Below the pieces are notes generated by a model that worked only from the letters and a program-made list of their open reading frames with translations, searched no databases and was not told the origin of the DNA. Source: Ruminiclostridium sufflavum DSM 19573 (lineage in GTDB: Bacteria > Bacillota > Clostridia > Acetivibrionales > DSM-1351). Taken from it: 64,000 nucleotides of DNA. Numbering within the stretch: the first letter of the stretch is position 1; each line of letters opens with the position of its first letter. This document shows, piece after piece, positions 1 to 10,662 of this stretch. Location of the stretch: contig NZ_QKMR01000007.1 of NCBI RefSeq assembly GCF_003208175.1, positions 1 through 64,000 on the forward strand, written 5' to 3'. Both the position numbers and the translations under genes were made by a program.

Positions 1-240
1 TTATTAGCTCATTAAAATTGCTGACTTTTATTTCTAGTTCTTGTTTCCAAAAACCAGGTTGTAAAGTTCGCAAGTTACTCAATTTTTAAAATCTACTCGT
101 GGATTTTAATCTACTTTATAGATTTTGGAATTTTTCGAGTTCCTTTACATGGTCTTTCATTTGAAAGACTTGTCACTGTTTACTTTTCAAAGTCCAATCC
201 TTTAAAGCGTTCTTACGTCTGCTTTTGAAGGTGTTTGCCG
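1..240 (-). other. Probable pre-16S rRNA leader with boxA-like element
   Basis: Read on the minus strand, the stretch after the tandem promoters contains ACTTTGAAAAGTAAACAG (about 176-193). This resembles the boxA antitermination sequence of Firmicutes rRNA leaders. No open frame of note lies here. I infer a 16S leader running off the left edge; another stable RNA leader is possible. The 16S sequence itself is not in the window. Confidence 0.5.
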
Positions 241-264
241 TTGCTTGTCGCAAGCAGCTTAATT

Positions 265-293
265 ATAATACCACATCATTTTCTAGGTGTCAA
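265..293 (-). promoter_or_regulatory. Promoter P2 of a probable rRNA operon
   Basis: On the minus strand TTGACA (288-293) and TATTAT (265-270) are 17 nt apart; an overlapping TATAAT lies at 262-267. It is the downstream member of a tandem pair pointing out of the left edge. Tandem consensus promoters followed by a leader with a boxA-like sequence are typical of rRNA operons. That a 16S gene follows is inferred, since it would lie outside the window. Confidence 0.6.
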
Positions 294-359
294 TACTTTT
301 TAAAACTTAATTTCAATCAATTTAAATCTGTATTACACCTAAATGACGACGGCTTGTAT

Positions 360-389
360 ATATTAACACAATGGCGTTTTTATTGTCAA
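360..389 (-). promoter_or_regulatory. Promoter P1 of a probable rRNA operon
   Basis: A minus-strand TTGACA (384-389) and TAATAT (360-365) are separated by 18 nt, with AT-rich DNA upstream that could act as an UP element. It lies about 95 nt upstream of a second consensus promoter. The rest of 390-502 is AT-rich and shows no gene. Confidence 0.55.
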
Positions 390-502
390 GAATATTTACC
401 CTATTAAATTATGATTTTTGGCAATTATTTAGAATTACACTCTTATTATTAAGGAGTTCTAAGGGATTCTTCATTTTTCTACACTATTCTGAAGCTTAAT
501 AT

Positions 503-925
503 TTATTGAAGATATTTTAAAACAGATACCTTATTCCCGCATTTGTTGAATTTAATTCTATTACACAGACTATCGACTATTACCAGACCTCTGCCATGCT
601 CACATAATAACTTATTCGCTTCCTCCAAATAATCCGCTTTAGAGTATCCTTTTATTTCGGGGTCAAATCCACGGCCTTCATCCTTTACACTTAAATACAA
701 ATAATCATGCCTTAACACCTTAAAAGTAACAAATGCAACCTTCCCGCATTCACATTTATTACCGTGACAAAAAGCATTAGTTATCAGTTCATTAAGTACT
801 ACTCTAATTTCGAAAACAATTTCATCACTCATTATATGCTCTGACATAATATCACAAAGCATTAAATCTATTGTACCTGATAGGGCTTTTACATCTTGCT
901 TAATGGTATAAGTAACGGCTTTCAC
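503..925 (-). CDS. RsbW/SpoIIAB-type serine kinase with intact ATP site
   Basis: A 140-residue HATPase_c_2 (Bergerat fold) protein. The ATP-site motifs are complete: N-box ELITNAFCHGN with Glu46 and Asn50, G1 box DEGRGF, and G2 box HGRGLVIV. The family phosphorylates STAS anti-anti-sigma proteins and can hold sigma factors inactive. It starts at GTG after AGGTAGGTG and is the last gene of the STAS / RsbW-like / sigma / kinase cluster. Because the RsbW-like protein upstream has lost these motifs, this is the likely active kinase of the module (inference). Confidence 0.85.
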   Translation of the reverse strand: MKAVTYTIKQDVKALSGTIDLMLCDIMSEHIMSDEIVFEIRVVLNELITNAFCHGNKCECGKVAFVTFKVLRHDYLYLSVKDEGRGFDPEIKGYSKADYLEEANKLLCEHGRGLVIVDSLCNRIKFNKCGNKVSVLKYLQ

Positions 926-992
926 AACTACACCTACCTATTTTAGAATAGTATTATTAATACCCCGTATTACAGAGTATAAACACACAGAA

Positions 993-1739
993 TTAAAGTA
1001 ACGTCCTGAATTTATCAAGAATTTTCTTTTCCATCCTTGATACATACATTTGTGAAACCCCAAACTTTTCAGCAATCTGTTTTTGTGTTAAATTCTGAAT
1101 ATACCTCAGCGTGATAAACTCCCGTTCTATTTCACTGAACATATCTAATGTTTTATTAATAAAATCCCTGTTTTCTATCTTCTCATATGTTTTTTCATCA
1201 TATCCCAACGTATCCCCGAACTCGGAATCATTATCCTGATATACACTTTGTTCAAGGGATTTTATTATTGTTGAATTGCCTGCTTCAATCATTTCAAGAA
1301 CCATTTCCACGCTTACTCCCATATATGCAGCTATTTCATCTGCTCTCGGAATCCTTCCGTATCGCTGTGTCAGTTCATCTCTTGCTTTATTAAGACCTTG
1401 TCTGGCTTCGTATAATCTCCTGGGAATTTTTATTGTCGCGCTTTTATCCCTAAAAAACCTCTTTATTTCACCAAGAATTGTGGGCGTTGCAAAGCTCACA
1501 AATTTAACTCCCTTTTCAAGGCTGAACCTGTCTACCGCTTTAATCAATGCAAGACATGCAACCTGATATATGTCCTCAAACTCCACACCTCTATTTATAA
1601 ATTTCCTTGATAAGTATTCGGCAAGATTTAAGTATTTAGAGACAATATCATTTCTGTATTTAATATTATTAGTATCGGCATACAGCGCAAACAATTCTTC
1701 ATCGCTCATAATCTCAGTGCTTCCATTAATTTGCTCCAT
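993..1739 (-). CDS. SigB/SigF/SigG-family RNA polymerase sigma factor
   Basis: A 248-residue sigma-70 group 3 factor. Region 2 lies around residues 30-105 (GVEFEDIYQVACLALIKAVD and the following FATPTILGEIKRFFRD). Region 3 follows, and region 4 with its helix-turn-helix (LTQKQIAEKFGVSQMYVSRM) ends the protein. The start is ATG after GGAGAG, 3 nt from the upstream RsbW-like gene. It sits in the rsbV-rsbW-sigB order, so its activity is probably set by partner switching. The extra kinase downstream and the lack of other spoIIA features argue against simply calling it SigF; a general or specific stress sigma is the alternative. Confidence 0.88.
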   Translation of the reverse strand: MEQINGSTEIMSDEELFALYADTNNIKYRNDIVSKYLNLAEYLSRKFINRGVEFEDIYQVACLALIKAVDRFSLEKGVKFVSFATPTILGEIKRFFRDKSATIKIPRRLYEARQGLNKARDELTQRYGRIPRADEIAAYMGVSVEMVLEMIEAGNSTIIKSLEQSVYQDNDSEFGDTLGYDEKTYEKIENRDFINKTLDMFSEIEREFITLRYIQNLTQKQIAEKFGVSQMYVSRMEKKILDKFRTLL

Positions 1740-1742
1740 AGA

Positions 1743-2129
1743 TTACTCTCCAATCCTTTTAGTCATAACTATGGAATGATTCTCATTGCAAAGCTCCACA
1801 GAGTCCATCAAAGCCTTCATTATATAAAGGCCGTATTCATTTTCAAGTGTCTCCTTAAAACATCCTAAGTCCTTATTTTCCCCGACAAAAATTATTTCCA
1901 ATTTATCTTTGAAAATTTCAAAGGATATCTTGTACTGTAACAGTTCATTTCCTGCTCTGGATAATATAATATTACACACCTCAGATACCGCAACCTTTAT
2001 GTCCTCTACCTCATCAATATTAAATCCTATTCTGTTTGCAACACTTGATGCAGTCAATCTGGCAGTACTGACAAATTCACTTTTTGTTGGCAGTACTAAT
2101 GTCACATTATCAGAAGAAACATTATTCAT
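1743..2129 (-). CDS. RsbW-like anti-sigma protein with degenerate ATP site
   Basis: A 128-residue protein aligning by eye with RsbW/SpoIIAB along its length. The N-box region reads AVSEVCNIIL, with Asn three residues after Glu50 instead of four. There is no DxGxG G1 box (the region reads FVGENKDLGCF), and only a weak G2-like YGLYIM remains. ATP binding therefore looks impaired or lost. It lies between the STAS gene and the sigma gene, the usual place of the anti-sigma factor. It may bind the sigma without kinase activity, leaving phosphorylation to the kinase at 503-925 (inference). Confidence 0.75.
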   Translation of the reverse strand: MNNVSSDNVTLVLPTKSEFVSTARLTASSVANRIGFNIDEVEDIKVAVSEVCNIILSRAGNELLQYKISFEIFKDKLEIIFVGENKDLGCFKETLENEYGLYIMKALMDSVELCNENHSIVMTKRIGE

Positions 2130-2210
2130 ATGCCCTCTCCTCTTTTTTTCGATTATTTTAAAAATAGGTACACATTATTGTGTACCCACTTTTATATATC
2201 TGCAAACCTT

Positions 2211-2531
2211 TTATTCCTTAATTTTAAATAATTTGTCCAAACCGGTAATAACAAATAGCTTTTTAATATTATCTTTCAAATTGCAAATATAGATATCATT
2301 ATTATTCTTACGTATCTCCTTAAGTGCGCCAACAAGGATTCCTAGCCCCGTACTGTCAATATATGCTAATTCTTTGCAATCAATAATAATATCACCCTGA
2401 CAAGAGCTAATTACCTCATTCAATTCGTCTTTTAAAGACTGCGAAGTATAAATATCAATTTCTCCTGAAAGAGTTATCTGAGTGTCTTTGCCTATTGCCC
2501 CCTTGACAACTTTTAGTACACTGCTTTCCAT
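2211..2531 (-). CDS. STAS-domain anti-anti-sigma factor (RsbV/SpoIIAA type)
   Basis: A 106-residue single STAS domain. DSTGLGILVGAL carries the Ser that partner kinases phosphorylate in this family. Unphosphorylated protein binds the anti-sigma factor and frees the sigma. An ATG eight codons further upstream exists, but the start chosen here follows AAAGGGGGG with 6 nt spacing, which is far better. It is first in the four-gene sigma module and begins 28 nt after the membrane-protein gene upstream. Confidence 0.9.
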   Translation of the reverse strand: MESSVLKVVKGAIGKDTQITLSGEIDIYTSQSLKDELNEVISSCQGDIIIDCKELAYIDSTGLGILVGALKEIRKNNNDIYICNLKDNIKKLFVITGLDKLFKIKE

Positions 2532-2558
2532 GCTATTCCCCCCTTTAGCTTTCAATTG

Positions 2559-3470
2559 TTATTTAGTAAATAGTTTTACAAGCTTTAATATTAAATCTAA
2601 TTTTTCTGCGTCTGATCTTATAACCAATATCTTTTCAGGTCCTACAACATCTATATCCTTGAAAAAATCACTGTCTGTTATGTCTATACCATATAGCTTC
2701 GGTTCTTCATCTCTATACTTAATGACCTTTCTTTCTTTCTGATCAAGCTTGGGATCCTCCCACTCTTCAACAGCTCTGGTCTTTAAATAGTTGCTTTTGG
2801 AAGCATCAATGCCTAAATCCTTTGCAATATCTTCAAGGGGCATGAATACTCCATCATCTGCATAGTTGTCATATGCAAATTTGTTCAGAATATACAAATC
2901 AGTATCAGATGCAGATAACAGCACCATTATTTTAGATACATTCGCATACTCCTGGGGATCTGCATAGCTATCGGTATATGTGGCAGAATCAAATGCTATC
3001 TCTTTAATTTCAGGCACATTCTCCTTAATTTTTTCTCCAAGCACATCAAATCCAGATGAATTTATCTCACCAATCATACCTAGCCTGATATCAGGTTCTA
3101 CCCTATAAACAAAAGATTTGACAGACATTCCTATAATTATTAAGACAATGATGCTTATTAATATATGAAATTTGTAGTAATGAAAAAAGTTATCTGCCTT
3201 TTTTCTGTCTATACCAACCTTTTTATAAGCCTTATCCATAAAAGTGTCTTTTTTCTCAACCTCAGGCTCATCAATCTCATATCCCATTAAAATTCTAAAT
3301 GCATCAGTACTTTTTTGAAAATTCTCCTCCGAGGTTTCCTCAAGCTTGCCTTCCGACTTAAGCTGCTGATACTTCTTCATAATAATATCATACTTTGTCT
3401 CAATATCATATCTTGATGAGTCTTCAGTAACTCCCAATATTTCCATGGACTCTTTTATTGTATATTTCAA
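2559..3470 (-). CDS. Membrane-anchored protein with a J-like N-terminal region
   Basis: About 303 residues, function not recognised. The first 65 residues recall a J-domain in pattern (ILGVTEDSSRYDIETKYDII, later a DAFRILMGYE helix) but lack the HPD tripeptide needed to stimulate DnaK. One membrane segment follows (about residues 102-120, ILISIIVLIIIGMSVKSFV), then about 180 residues, probably extracytoplasmic. The start is a TTG five nt after GGAGGG; a TTG six codons upstream has no site. It lies between lysS and the sigma module on the same strand, so it may be co-transcribed with either. Confidence 0.65.
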   Translation of the reverse strand: MKYTIKESMEILGVTEDSSRYDIETKYDIIMKKYQQLKSEGKLEETSEENFQKSTDAFRILMGYEIDEPEVEKKDTFMDKAYKKVGIDRKKADNFFHYYKFHILISIIVLIIIGMSVKSFVYRVEPDIRLGMIGEINSSGFDVLGEKIKENVPEIKEIAFDSATYTDSYADPQEYANVSKIMVLLSASDTDLYILNKFAYDNYADDGVFMPLEDIAKDLGIDASKSNYLKTRAVEEWEDPKLDQKERKVIKYRDEEPKLYGIDITDSDFFKDIDVVGPEKILVIRSDAEKLDLILKLVKLFTK

Positions 3471-3558
3471 TTTAACCCTCCGTCCCAAATGAGCAGCGGC
3501 AAATTTTTCATCGGCTCATAGTCAGATGCTTTTCCCCGCTGGAATTAAGCCTTCAAAG

Positions 3559-5061
3559 CTATTCTTTCGGCTTCATTGTAGGGAATAATAAGACATCTCT
3601 GATAGAAGCGGTATCTGTCAAAAGTATGACCAATCTATCAACACCTATCCCCAAGCCACCTGTCGGAGGCATTCCATACTCCAAAGCCGTAACATAATCC
3701 TCATCCATCATGTTTGCTTCGTCATCACCGGCATCTCTCTTTTTAACCTGACTAATAAACCTTTCTTTTTGATCAATAGGATCATTCAGCTCTGAATACG
3801 CATTTCCCATTTCACGTCCGGTAATAAACAGCTCAAAACGCTCTGTAAGTTCCGGGCAATCGGGTTTTCTTTTTGTAAGAGGGGATACTTCCACCGGATA
3901 ATCATAAATAAAGGTTGGCTGAATTAAATTACTTTCAACAAATTCCTCAAACATTAGATTCAATATCTCTCCGCGTGTCATACCGTCCTTTACAAATACT
4001 TTTTTTGCCTCCGCTGCTGCTTTTGCTTCCGCATCGGTTTTTATGCCATCAAAGTCAACATCTGCATACTTCCTGACCGATTCAATCATTGTAAGTCTTT
4101 CCCATGATGGAGTTAAATCTATGTCCTGCCCTTGGTACACTATTTTAGTCGTTCCCAAAGTTTCCTGTGCAACTGTTGATATAAGAGCTTCTGTAAGATC
4201 CATCATTCCCTTGTAGTCATTATAAGCCTCGTAAACCTCCATAAGTGTAAATTCAGGATTGTGTTTGACGGACATTCCCTCGTTTCTGAACATCCTGCCC
4301 ATCTCATATACCTTTTCCATACCGCCTACAATGAGTCTCTTCAAATAGAGCTCAGGTGCAATTCTCAGATACAAGTCTATATCCAAAGTATTATGATGTG
4401 TAATAAACGGCCTTGCGGTAGCTCCACCCGGTATAGTATTCAGAAGCGGAGTGTCAACCTCCGTAAATCCTCTGTCATCAAGAAATTTTCTGATAGCTTT
4501 TATAATTTTGCTTCTAAGTATGAAAGTATTTTTCACCTCGGGGTTTACTATCAGGTCAACATACCTCTGCCTGTACCGTAAATCGGTATCTTTTAAACCG
4601 TGCCATTTTTCGGGCAACGGCTGCAGAGATTTTGACAATAGAATTATTTCTTTTACTTTTATAGATATCTCACCTTTATGAGTTTTGAATATTTCTCCCT
4701 TAACACCGACTATATCACCGATATCATACTTCTTAAAAAGCTCATAGCTATCCTCTCCGATTTCATCCTTCCTGACATAGAGCTGTATTTTTCCGTCTCT
4801 GTCCTGTAAATCACAGAAGCCGGCTTTACCCATTCCTCTCTTTGACATCAGCCTTCCGGCTACGGAAGTACCCTGCCCCTCCAACGATTCAAAGCTGTCA
4901 ACAATATACTTTGTTGAATGCATTACATCATATTTAACTATTTTGAACGGGTCAATATTTTTTTCCTGCAAATCCTTCAGTTTTGCACGTCTAACCTTAA
5001 GTATTTCGCTTAAATCTTCTTCTGCCATCATTTCATTAGCCTGCAACTTTTCTTCTGACAT
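3559..5061 (-). CDS. lysS: Lysyl-tRNA synthetase, class II
   Basis: A 500-residue enzyme that charges tRNA-Lys in the cytoplasm. The N-terminal OB-fold anticodon-binding domain spans about residues 55-160. Class II motif 2 ([15 protein letters not shown]) and motif 3 ([12 protein letters not shown]) are both present. The length is normal for bacterial LysRS. The ATG follows GGAGG. The 220 nt upstream carry the greA terminator and no T-box or other leader that I can recognise. Confidence 0.97.
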   Translation of the reverse strand: MSEEKLQANEMMAEEDLSEILKVRRAKLKDLQEKNIDPFKIVKYDVMHSTKYIVDSFESLEGQGTSVAGRLMSKRGMGKAGFCDLQDRDGKIQLYVRKDEIGEDSYELFKKYDIGDIVGVKGEIFKTHKGEISIKVKEIILLSKSLQPLPEKWHGLKDTDLRYRQRYVDLIVNPEVKNTFILRSKIIKAIRKFLDDRGFTEVDTPLLNTIPGGATARPFITHHNTLDIDLYLRIAPELYLKRLIVGGMEKVYEMGRMFRNEGMSVKHNPEFTLMEVYEAYNDYKGMMDLTEALISTVAQETLGTTKIVYQGQDIDLTPSWERLTMIESVRKYADVDFDGIKTDAEAKAAAEAKKVFVKDGMTRGEILNLMFEEFVESNLIQPTFIYDYPVEVSPLTKRKPDCPELTERFELFITGREMGNAYSELNDPIDQKERFISQVKKRDAGDDEANMMDEDYVTALEYGMPPTGGLGIGVDRLVILLTDTASIRDVLLFPTMKPKE

Positions 5062-5196
5062 TTATATCCTCCACAAATTCTAAATCAATAGTTTAGTATT
5101 ATATTTTTATACTAATTTAAATAACAATAAGAGTATACTCTTTTGGTCAAATCTATATAAACCGTTACAAATCTTACTTATATAAACTAGTATTAT

Positions 5197-5229
5197 AAAA
5201 AACAGTCTACATCGTAAATGTAAACTGTT
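5197..5229 (-). terminator. Intrinsic terminator of greA
   Basis: The arms AACAGTTTACAT and ATGTAGACTGTT form a stem with one mismatch and a 5-nt loop. On the minus strand they are followed by six T. It begins 57 nt past the greA stop. Confidence 0.75.
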
Positions 5230-5285
5230 ATGATAATTATATATTAATTCTGCTTCAAGTAGCAACATTTGTATACAATATTTTT

Positions 5286-5762
5286 CTACTTGGATATTTC
5301 AAGAATTTTAAATCTCATTGTTCCATCCGGAACCTGTACCTCAACGATGTCATCCTTTTTATGTCCCATCAATGCCGCACCTACGGGAGATTCGTTTGAT
5401 ATTTTAGACTTAAGAGGATTAGCTTCCGTAGAGCCAACAATATGATATACAACTTCTTCATCAAACTCCATATCATAAATCTTTACCTTAGACCCTAAGC
5501 TGACAGCATCAGTGTTGACATCATCCTCATCTATTACACGTGCATGCTTCAGCATAGACTCAAGCTGAATAATTCTGCCCTCCATTTGTGCCTGCTCATT
5601 TTTAGCTTCATCATACTCAGAATTTTCAGATATATCACCAAATGAAAGTGCCTGCTTAATTCTTTCTGCAACTTCCTTTCTTTTTGTGCCTCTAAGAAAT
5701 TCTAATTCCTCTTCTAATTTTTTCAAGCCCTCGTATGTTAATACCACTTCTTTTGCTGACAT
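5286..5762 (-). CDS. greA: Transcription elongation factor GreA
   Basis: A 158-residue protein of normal GreA length. The N-terminal coiled coil contains the acidic tip motif ([18 protein letters not shown], about residues 44-61) that reaches the RNA polymerase active site and stimulates cleavage of backtracked RNA. The C-terminal FKBP-like domain follows ([16 protein letters not shown]). The start follows AAAGGAGAG. It is transcribed from a consensus promoter about 170 nt upstream and ends at its own terminator. Confidence 0.97.
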   Translation of the reverse strand: MSAKEVVLTYEGLKKLEEELEFLRGTKRKEVAERIKQALSFGDISENSEYDEAKNEQAQMEGRIIQLESMLKHARVIDEDDVNTDAVSLGSKVKIYDMEFDEEVVYHIVGSTEANPLKSKISNESPVGAALMGHKKDDIVEVQVPDGTMRFKILEISK

Positions 5763-5930
5763 TCGAAGCCCTCTCCTTTACTGATAATTTTTTCTGCTAA
5801 CCCTATCATAACTAAAAAAACACTTACATCTAATATACTTACATATGCTTTATTATGCTTTTATATAATACCTGTATAGCATCTTTAGAAAAAATTTATT
5901 AAGCCTTAGGTCAGCTTGCTTTGCTAACTT

Positions 5931-5959
5931 ATTATAAATTACATATATACTAATGTCAA
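5931..5959 (-). promoter_or_regulatory. Consensus sigma-A promoter for greA
   Basis: A perfect TTGACA (5954-5959) and perfect TATAAT (5931-5936) lie 17 nt apart on the minus strand. The predicted leader is about 160 nt and begins with a weak hairpin (GTTAGC / GCTGAC). No known riboswitch is recognised. The remainder of the gap 5763-6083 is AT-rich without a gene. Confidence 0.75.
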
Positions 5960-6083
5960 GAAGCACAATCCATTTTTTAACATATATATATAATTATGTC
6001 TAAGCATTGCTTATAACAGAATATGCCGTATCGTATTTTTTATACCCAATACATCATAAAAATATTAATTATTTATTAAGATA

Positions 6084-7589
6084 TCAAGATGAAGATAACT
6101 CATTTTCCTTCAGTATTACATCATGAGCTCCGCCTTCTTTTATACTGGTTGCAGATACAAGCGTCAATCTGGCTTTTTGCTGTAGCTCAGAAATTGACAA
6201 GGCTCCGCAATTGCACATCGTGGACTTTACTTTATAAATTGTAGTATCAAGATTATCCTTGAGCTTTCCGGCATACGGAACATAAGAGTCTACACCCTCT
6301 TCAAAGCCAAGCTTGCTGTCACCGCCCATATCATATCTCTGCCAATTTCTTGCACGATTAGAGCCTTCGCCCCAATACTCTTTAACAAAGTTCCCGCCAA
6401 CCTTTATTTTTCTTGTGGGGCTTTCATCAAATCTCGCAAAATATCTTCCAAGCATTACAAAATCCGCTCCCATTGCAAGTGCAAGTACAATATGGTAATC
6501 GTGTACTATTCCGCCATCGGAGCATATAGGAATATAAATACCCGTTTCCTTTAAATATTCATCTCTCGCTGCTGAAACCTCTGCAAGTGAAGAAGCCTGT
6601 CCTCTGCCAATACCCTTCTGCTCTCTTGTTATACATATAGAGCCTCCGCCTATGCCCACCTTTATAAAATCAGCACCTGCATTTGCCAGATATCTGAAGC
6701 CTTCTCTTTCTACAACGTTGCCTGCTCCAACCTTAACTCTTCCATTGTAGGTGTCCTTTATCCATTTAATTGTTTCCGCCTGCCATTCACTATATCCGTC
6801 TGATGAATCAATACAGACTAAATCAACGCCCGCATCAACTAATGCGGCAACTCTTTCCTTATAGTCCCTTGTGTTTATACCCGCACCGACGACAAGACGC
6901 TTCTGGCTGTCCAGCAATTCATTCGGGTTTTCCTTATGACTGTCATAGTCTTTTCTGAATACCAGATATACAAGTCTGTCGTTATTGTCTATAATCGGAA
7001 GACAATTCAGCTTGTGCTCCCAAATCATATCATTTGCTTCTTTCAAGGATATGCCTTCATGGGCATAGATAAGCTGTGAAAATGGTGTCATAAACTCACA
7101 TACCTTTTCATCTAAAGATGCTCTGCTCAATCTATAGTCTCTGCTTGTAACAAGCCCCAGCAATTTCCCGTTCGGTGTTCCATCCTCGGTAATTACTATA
7201 GTAGAGTGCCCTGTTCTTTCCTTTATATTTACAACATCCCTGAGTGTATTATCAGGACCCAAATTGCTGTCACTGGCAACAAAACCCGCCTTGTATTTTT
7301 TTACCTTACGAACCATTTCAGCTTGATTCTGAATGCTCTGTGAGCCAAAAACAAATGAAATTCCTCCGCATTTTGCCAATCCGATTGCCATATTTGAATC
7401 TGAAACAGATTGCATAATTGCAGATGCAACAGGTATATTCAGCTCAAGTTCCGGCTTCTCACCGACCTTATGCTTTACAACCGGAGTTCTCAGCGCAACA
7501 TTGTTCGGCATGCATTCCTTAGTAGTTAAGTTTGGTACTAAAAGATATTCACTGAATGTTCTTGACGGTTCACTATAAAAATACGCCAT
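6084..7589 (-). CDS. guaB: Inosine-5'-monophosphate dehydrogenase
   Basis: A 501-residue enzyme that oxidises IMP to XMP with NAD, the first step to GMP. The barrel is interrupted by a CBS pair at about residues 110-230. The catalytic loop [15 protein letters not shown] carries the active-site Cys; Gly replaces the more usual Pro after GIG. The C-terminal flap is present ([19 protein letters not shown]). The C-terminus ([19 protein letters not shown]) is typical of the longer IMPDH branch. The ATG follows AGGGAGG. It appears to be a single-gene unit. Confidence 0.95.
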   Translation of the reverse strand: MAYFYSEPSRTFSEYLLVPNLTTKECMPNNVALRTPVVKHKVGEKPELELNIPVASAIMQSVSDSNMAIGLAKCGGISFVFGSQSIQNQAEMVRKVKKYKAGFVASDSNLGPDNTLRDVVNIKERTGHSTIVITEDGTPNGKLLGLVTSRDYRLSRASLDEKVCEFMTPFSQLIYAHEGISLKEANDMIWEHKLNCLPIIDNNDRLVYLVFRKDYDSHKENPNELLDSQKRLVVGAGINTRDYKERVAALVDAGVDLVCIDSSDGYSEWQAETIKWIKDTYNGRVKVGAGNVVEREGFRYLANAGADFIKVGIGGGSICITREQKGIGRGQASSLAEVSAARDEYLKETGIYIPICSDGGIVHDYHIVLALAMGADFVMLGRYFARFDESPTRKIKVGGNFVKEYWGEGSNRARNWQRYDMGGDSKLGFEEGVDSYVPYAGKLKDNLDTTIYKVKSTMCNCGALSISELQQKARLTLVSATSIKEGGAHDVILKENELSSS

Positions 7590-7656
7590 TTTTTATCCTC
7601 CCTTAAATGTGTGAAACTAAAAACTTATAAAATCTCTATTGACGCAATTATTATTC

Positions 7657-7686
7657 AAAAAGCAAAGAACTAATGTCCTTTGCTTA
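7657..7686 (-). terminator. Intrinsic terminator after the DUF6106 gene
   Basis: The arms AAGCAAAG and CTTTGCTT pair across a short loop and are followed on the minus strand by T-rich sequence (CTTTTTGAAT). The hairpin starts about 20 nt past the stop at 7707. Confidence 0.65.
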
Positions 7687-7706
7687 AATGCAGAATGTAC
7701 TTAAAA

Positions 7707-8210
7707 TCACTCAAATACCTTAAGTGGAATATATTTTTTGAATGATTCTACCATTTTAGCATGTGGTTCAAAAAAAACAAGACTCTTCTTGCCGTCTTTG
7801 ATAAAAGAAATAAAATATACATCTGATGAATCCATTGAAGAAACAGCCACCACCCGGTCTTTAGTATTCTGATTGTTATAATCATACTTTCCGCTGGTTA
7901 ATTTTGCAATCATCTCAAAGTCTTTGCAGGATCCGCTGAATATTCTCTTTCTCTTTCTCTGTGCAATTATAATATCAATATCCAAATCCCCGTTTGTAAC
8001 AATATACTCATATTCTATATTTCTGTTCCTTATCAGCATATAAGCTATATAACCTATACCAACAACGAACAAAGGTGCAAATGAGCTGAGGAATCTAAAA
8101 GAAAGTATAATCAGCATTAATAATACTGCCAGTAATATAACCCCGGCGATTATGGTATAATCTGCAATAGTTTTCTTTTTCTTTACTATTTTTTCCAAAA
8201 ATATATCCAA
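7707..8210 (-). CDS. DUF6106-family membrane protein
   Basis: A 167-residue protein of unknown function. Two close hydrophobic segments (about residues 18-37 and 44-62) are followed by a soluble domain of about 100 residues with a basic RKRKR stretch. The start is TTG (MDIFLEKIVKKKKT) 8 nt after GGAGGGG; an in-frame ATG 24 codons upstream lacks a site. The family name rests on remembered resemblance of the N-terminus. It stands alone between groESL and guaB. A possible TTGATA-17-TATTAT promoter lies upstream near 8320-8350. Confidence 0.65.
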   Translation of the reverse strand: MDIFLEKIVKKKKTIADYTIIAGVILLAVLLMLIILSFRFLSSFAPLFVVGIGYIAYMLIRNRNIEYEYIVTNGDLDIDIIIAQRKRKRIFSGSCKDFEMIAKLTSGKYDYNNQNTKDRVVAVSSMDSSDVYFISFIKDGKKSLVFFEPHAKMVESFKKYIPLKVFE

Positions 8211-8483
8211 TGTATATCCCCTCCTATTACTTCTGGCTATTAACGGCGGAGGCATGACCTTCCTTGCTGCAGCTCCATCCATAATATTTCAATTTAATTT
8301 CCACAAATTAAATCTTGCTATAAATAATAATAAATAAATTGAATAATATCAAGTACTAATGCCAAGAAATAAAAAAATTTATATATATGTATATTATAAA
8401 GAATTCTATCATTAATAATCATTTTTTTCAAATTTTTATTAGGATTAAGAAAGCCAACACCTTTATCTGACTATAAACAAATA

Positions 8484-8508
8484 GAGGATGGCTGTTTCAG
8501 CCACCCTC
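8484..8508 (-). terminator. Intrinsic terminator of groESL
   Basis: GAGGGTGGCTG and CAGCCATCCTC pair with one mismatch across a very short loop. On the minus strand the hairpin is followed by TATTTGTTT. It begins 16 nt past the groEL stop. The gap 8211-8480 otherwise holds only AT-rich DNA and a possible promoter. Confidence 0.75.
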
Positions 8509-8523
8509 CGTAAAAGCTTATTC

Positions 8524-10161
<1,638 letters not shown>

Positions 10162-10179
10162 TCAATGCCTCCTATAAAA

Positions 10180-10476
<297 letters not shown>

Positions 10477-10488
10477 TTATTTTATCTG

Positions 10489-10515
10489 TTAGCACTCACC
10501 ATCGCCGAGTGCTAA
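10489..10515 (-). promoter_or_regulatory. CIRCE operator (HrcA binding site)
   Basis: TTAGCACTC, nine bases, then GAGTGCTAA: a perfect match to the CIRCE consensus. HrcA represses heat-shock operons through this element in Firmicutes. It lies between the promoter and the groES start, probably in the transcribed leader. Confidence 0.97.
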
Positions 10516-10528
10516 TTACTATGATATT

Positions 10529-10557
10529 ATAATATCTATTGAACTAAATATTTTCAA
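10529..10557 (-). promoter_or_regulatory. groESL promoter
   Basis: On the minus strand TTGAAA (10552-10557) and TATTAT (10529-10534; an overlapping TATAAT is 3 nt further downstream) are 17 nt apart, just upstream of CIRCE. Confidence 0.7.
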
Positions 10558-10662
10558 ATATTCTATACCTATAAAAATAGCTATATTTTGGAATTAATTT
10601 AAATTACAATAGTTATTTACGGCTTTTTCTTCAATTTGCTTTCAATTTTGAATAACTATTCT

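Noticed and set aside
225-407. Plus-strand open frame of 60 codons
   Set aside because: It lies across the inferred tandem rRNA promoters, has no ribosome binding site and a composition unlike a protein.
5062-5285. Possible T-box or riboswitch before lysS
   Set aside because: The gap contains the greA terminator and AT-rich DNA; no T-box sequence, specifier loop or antiterminator is visible.
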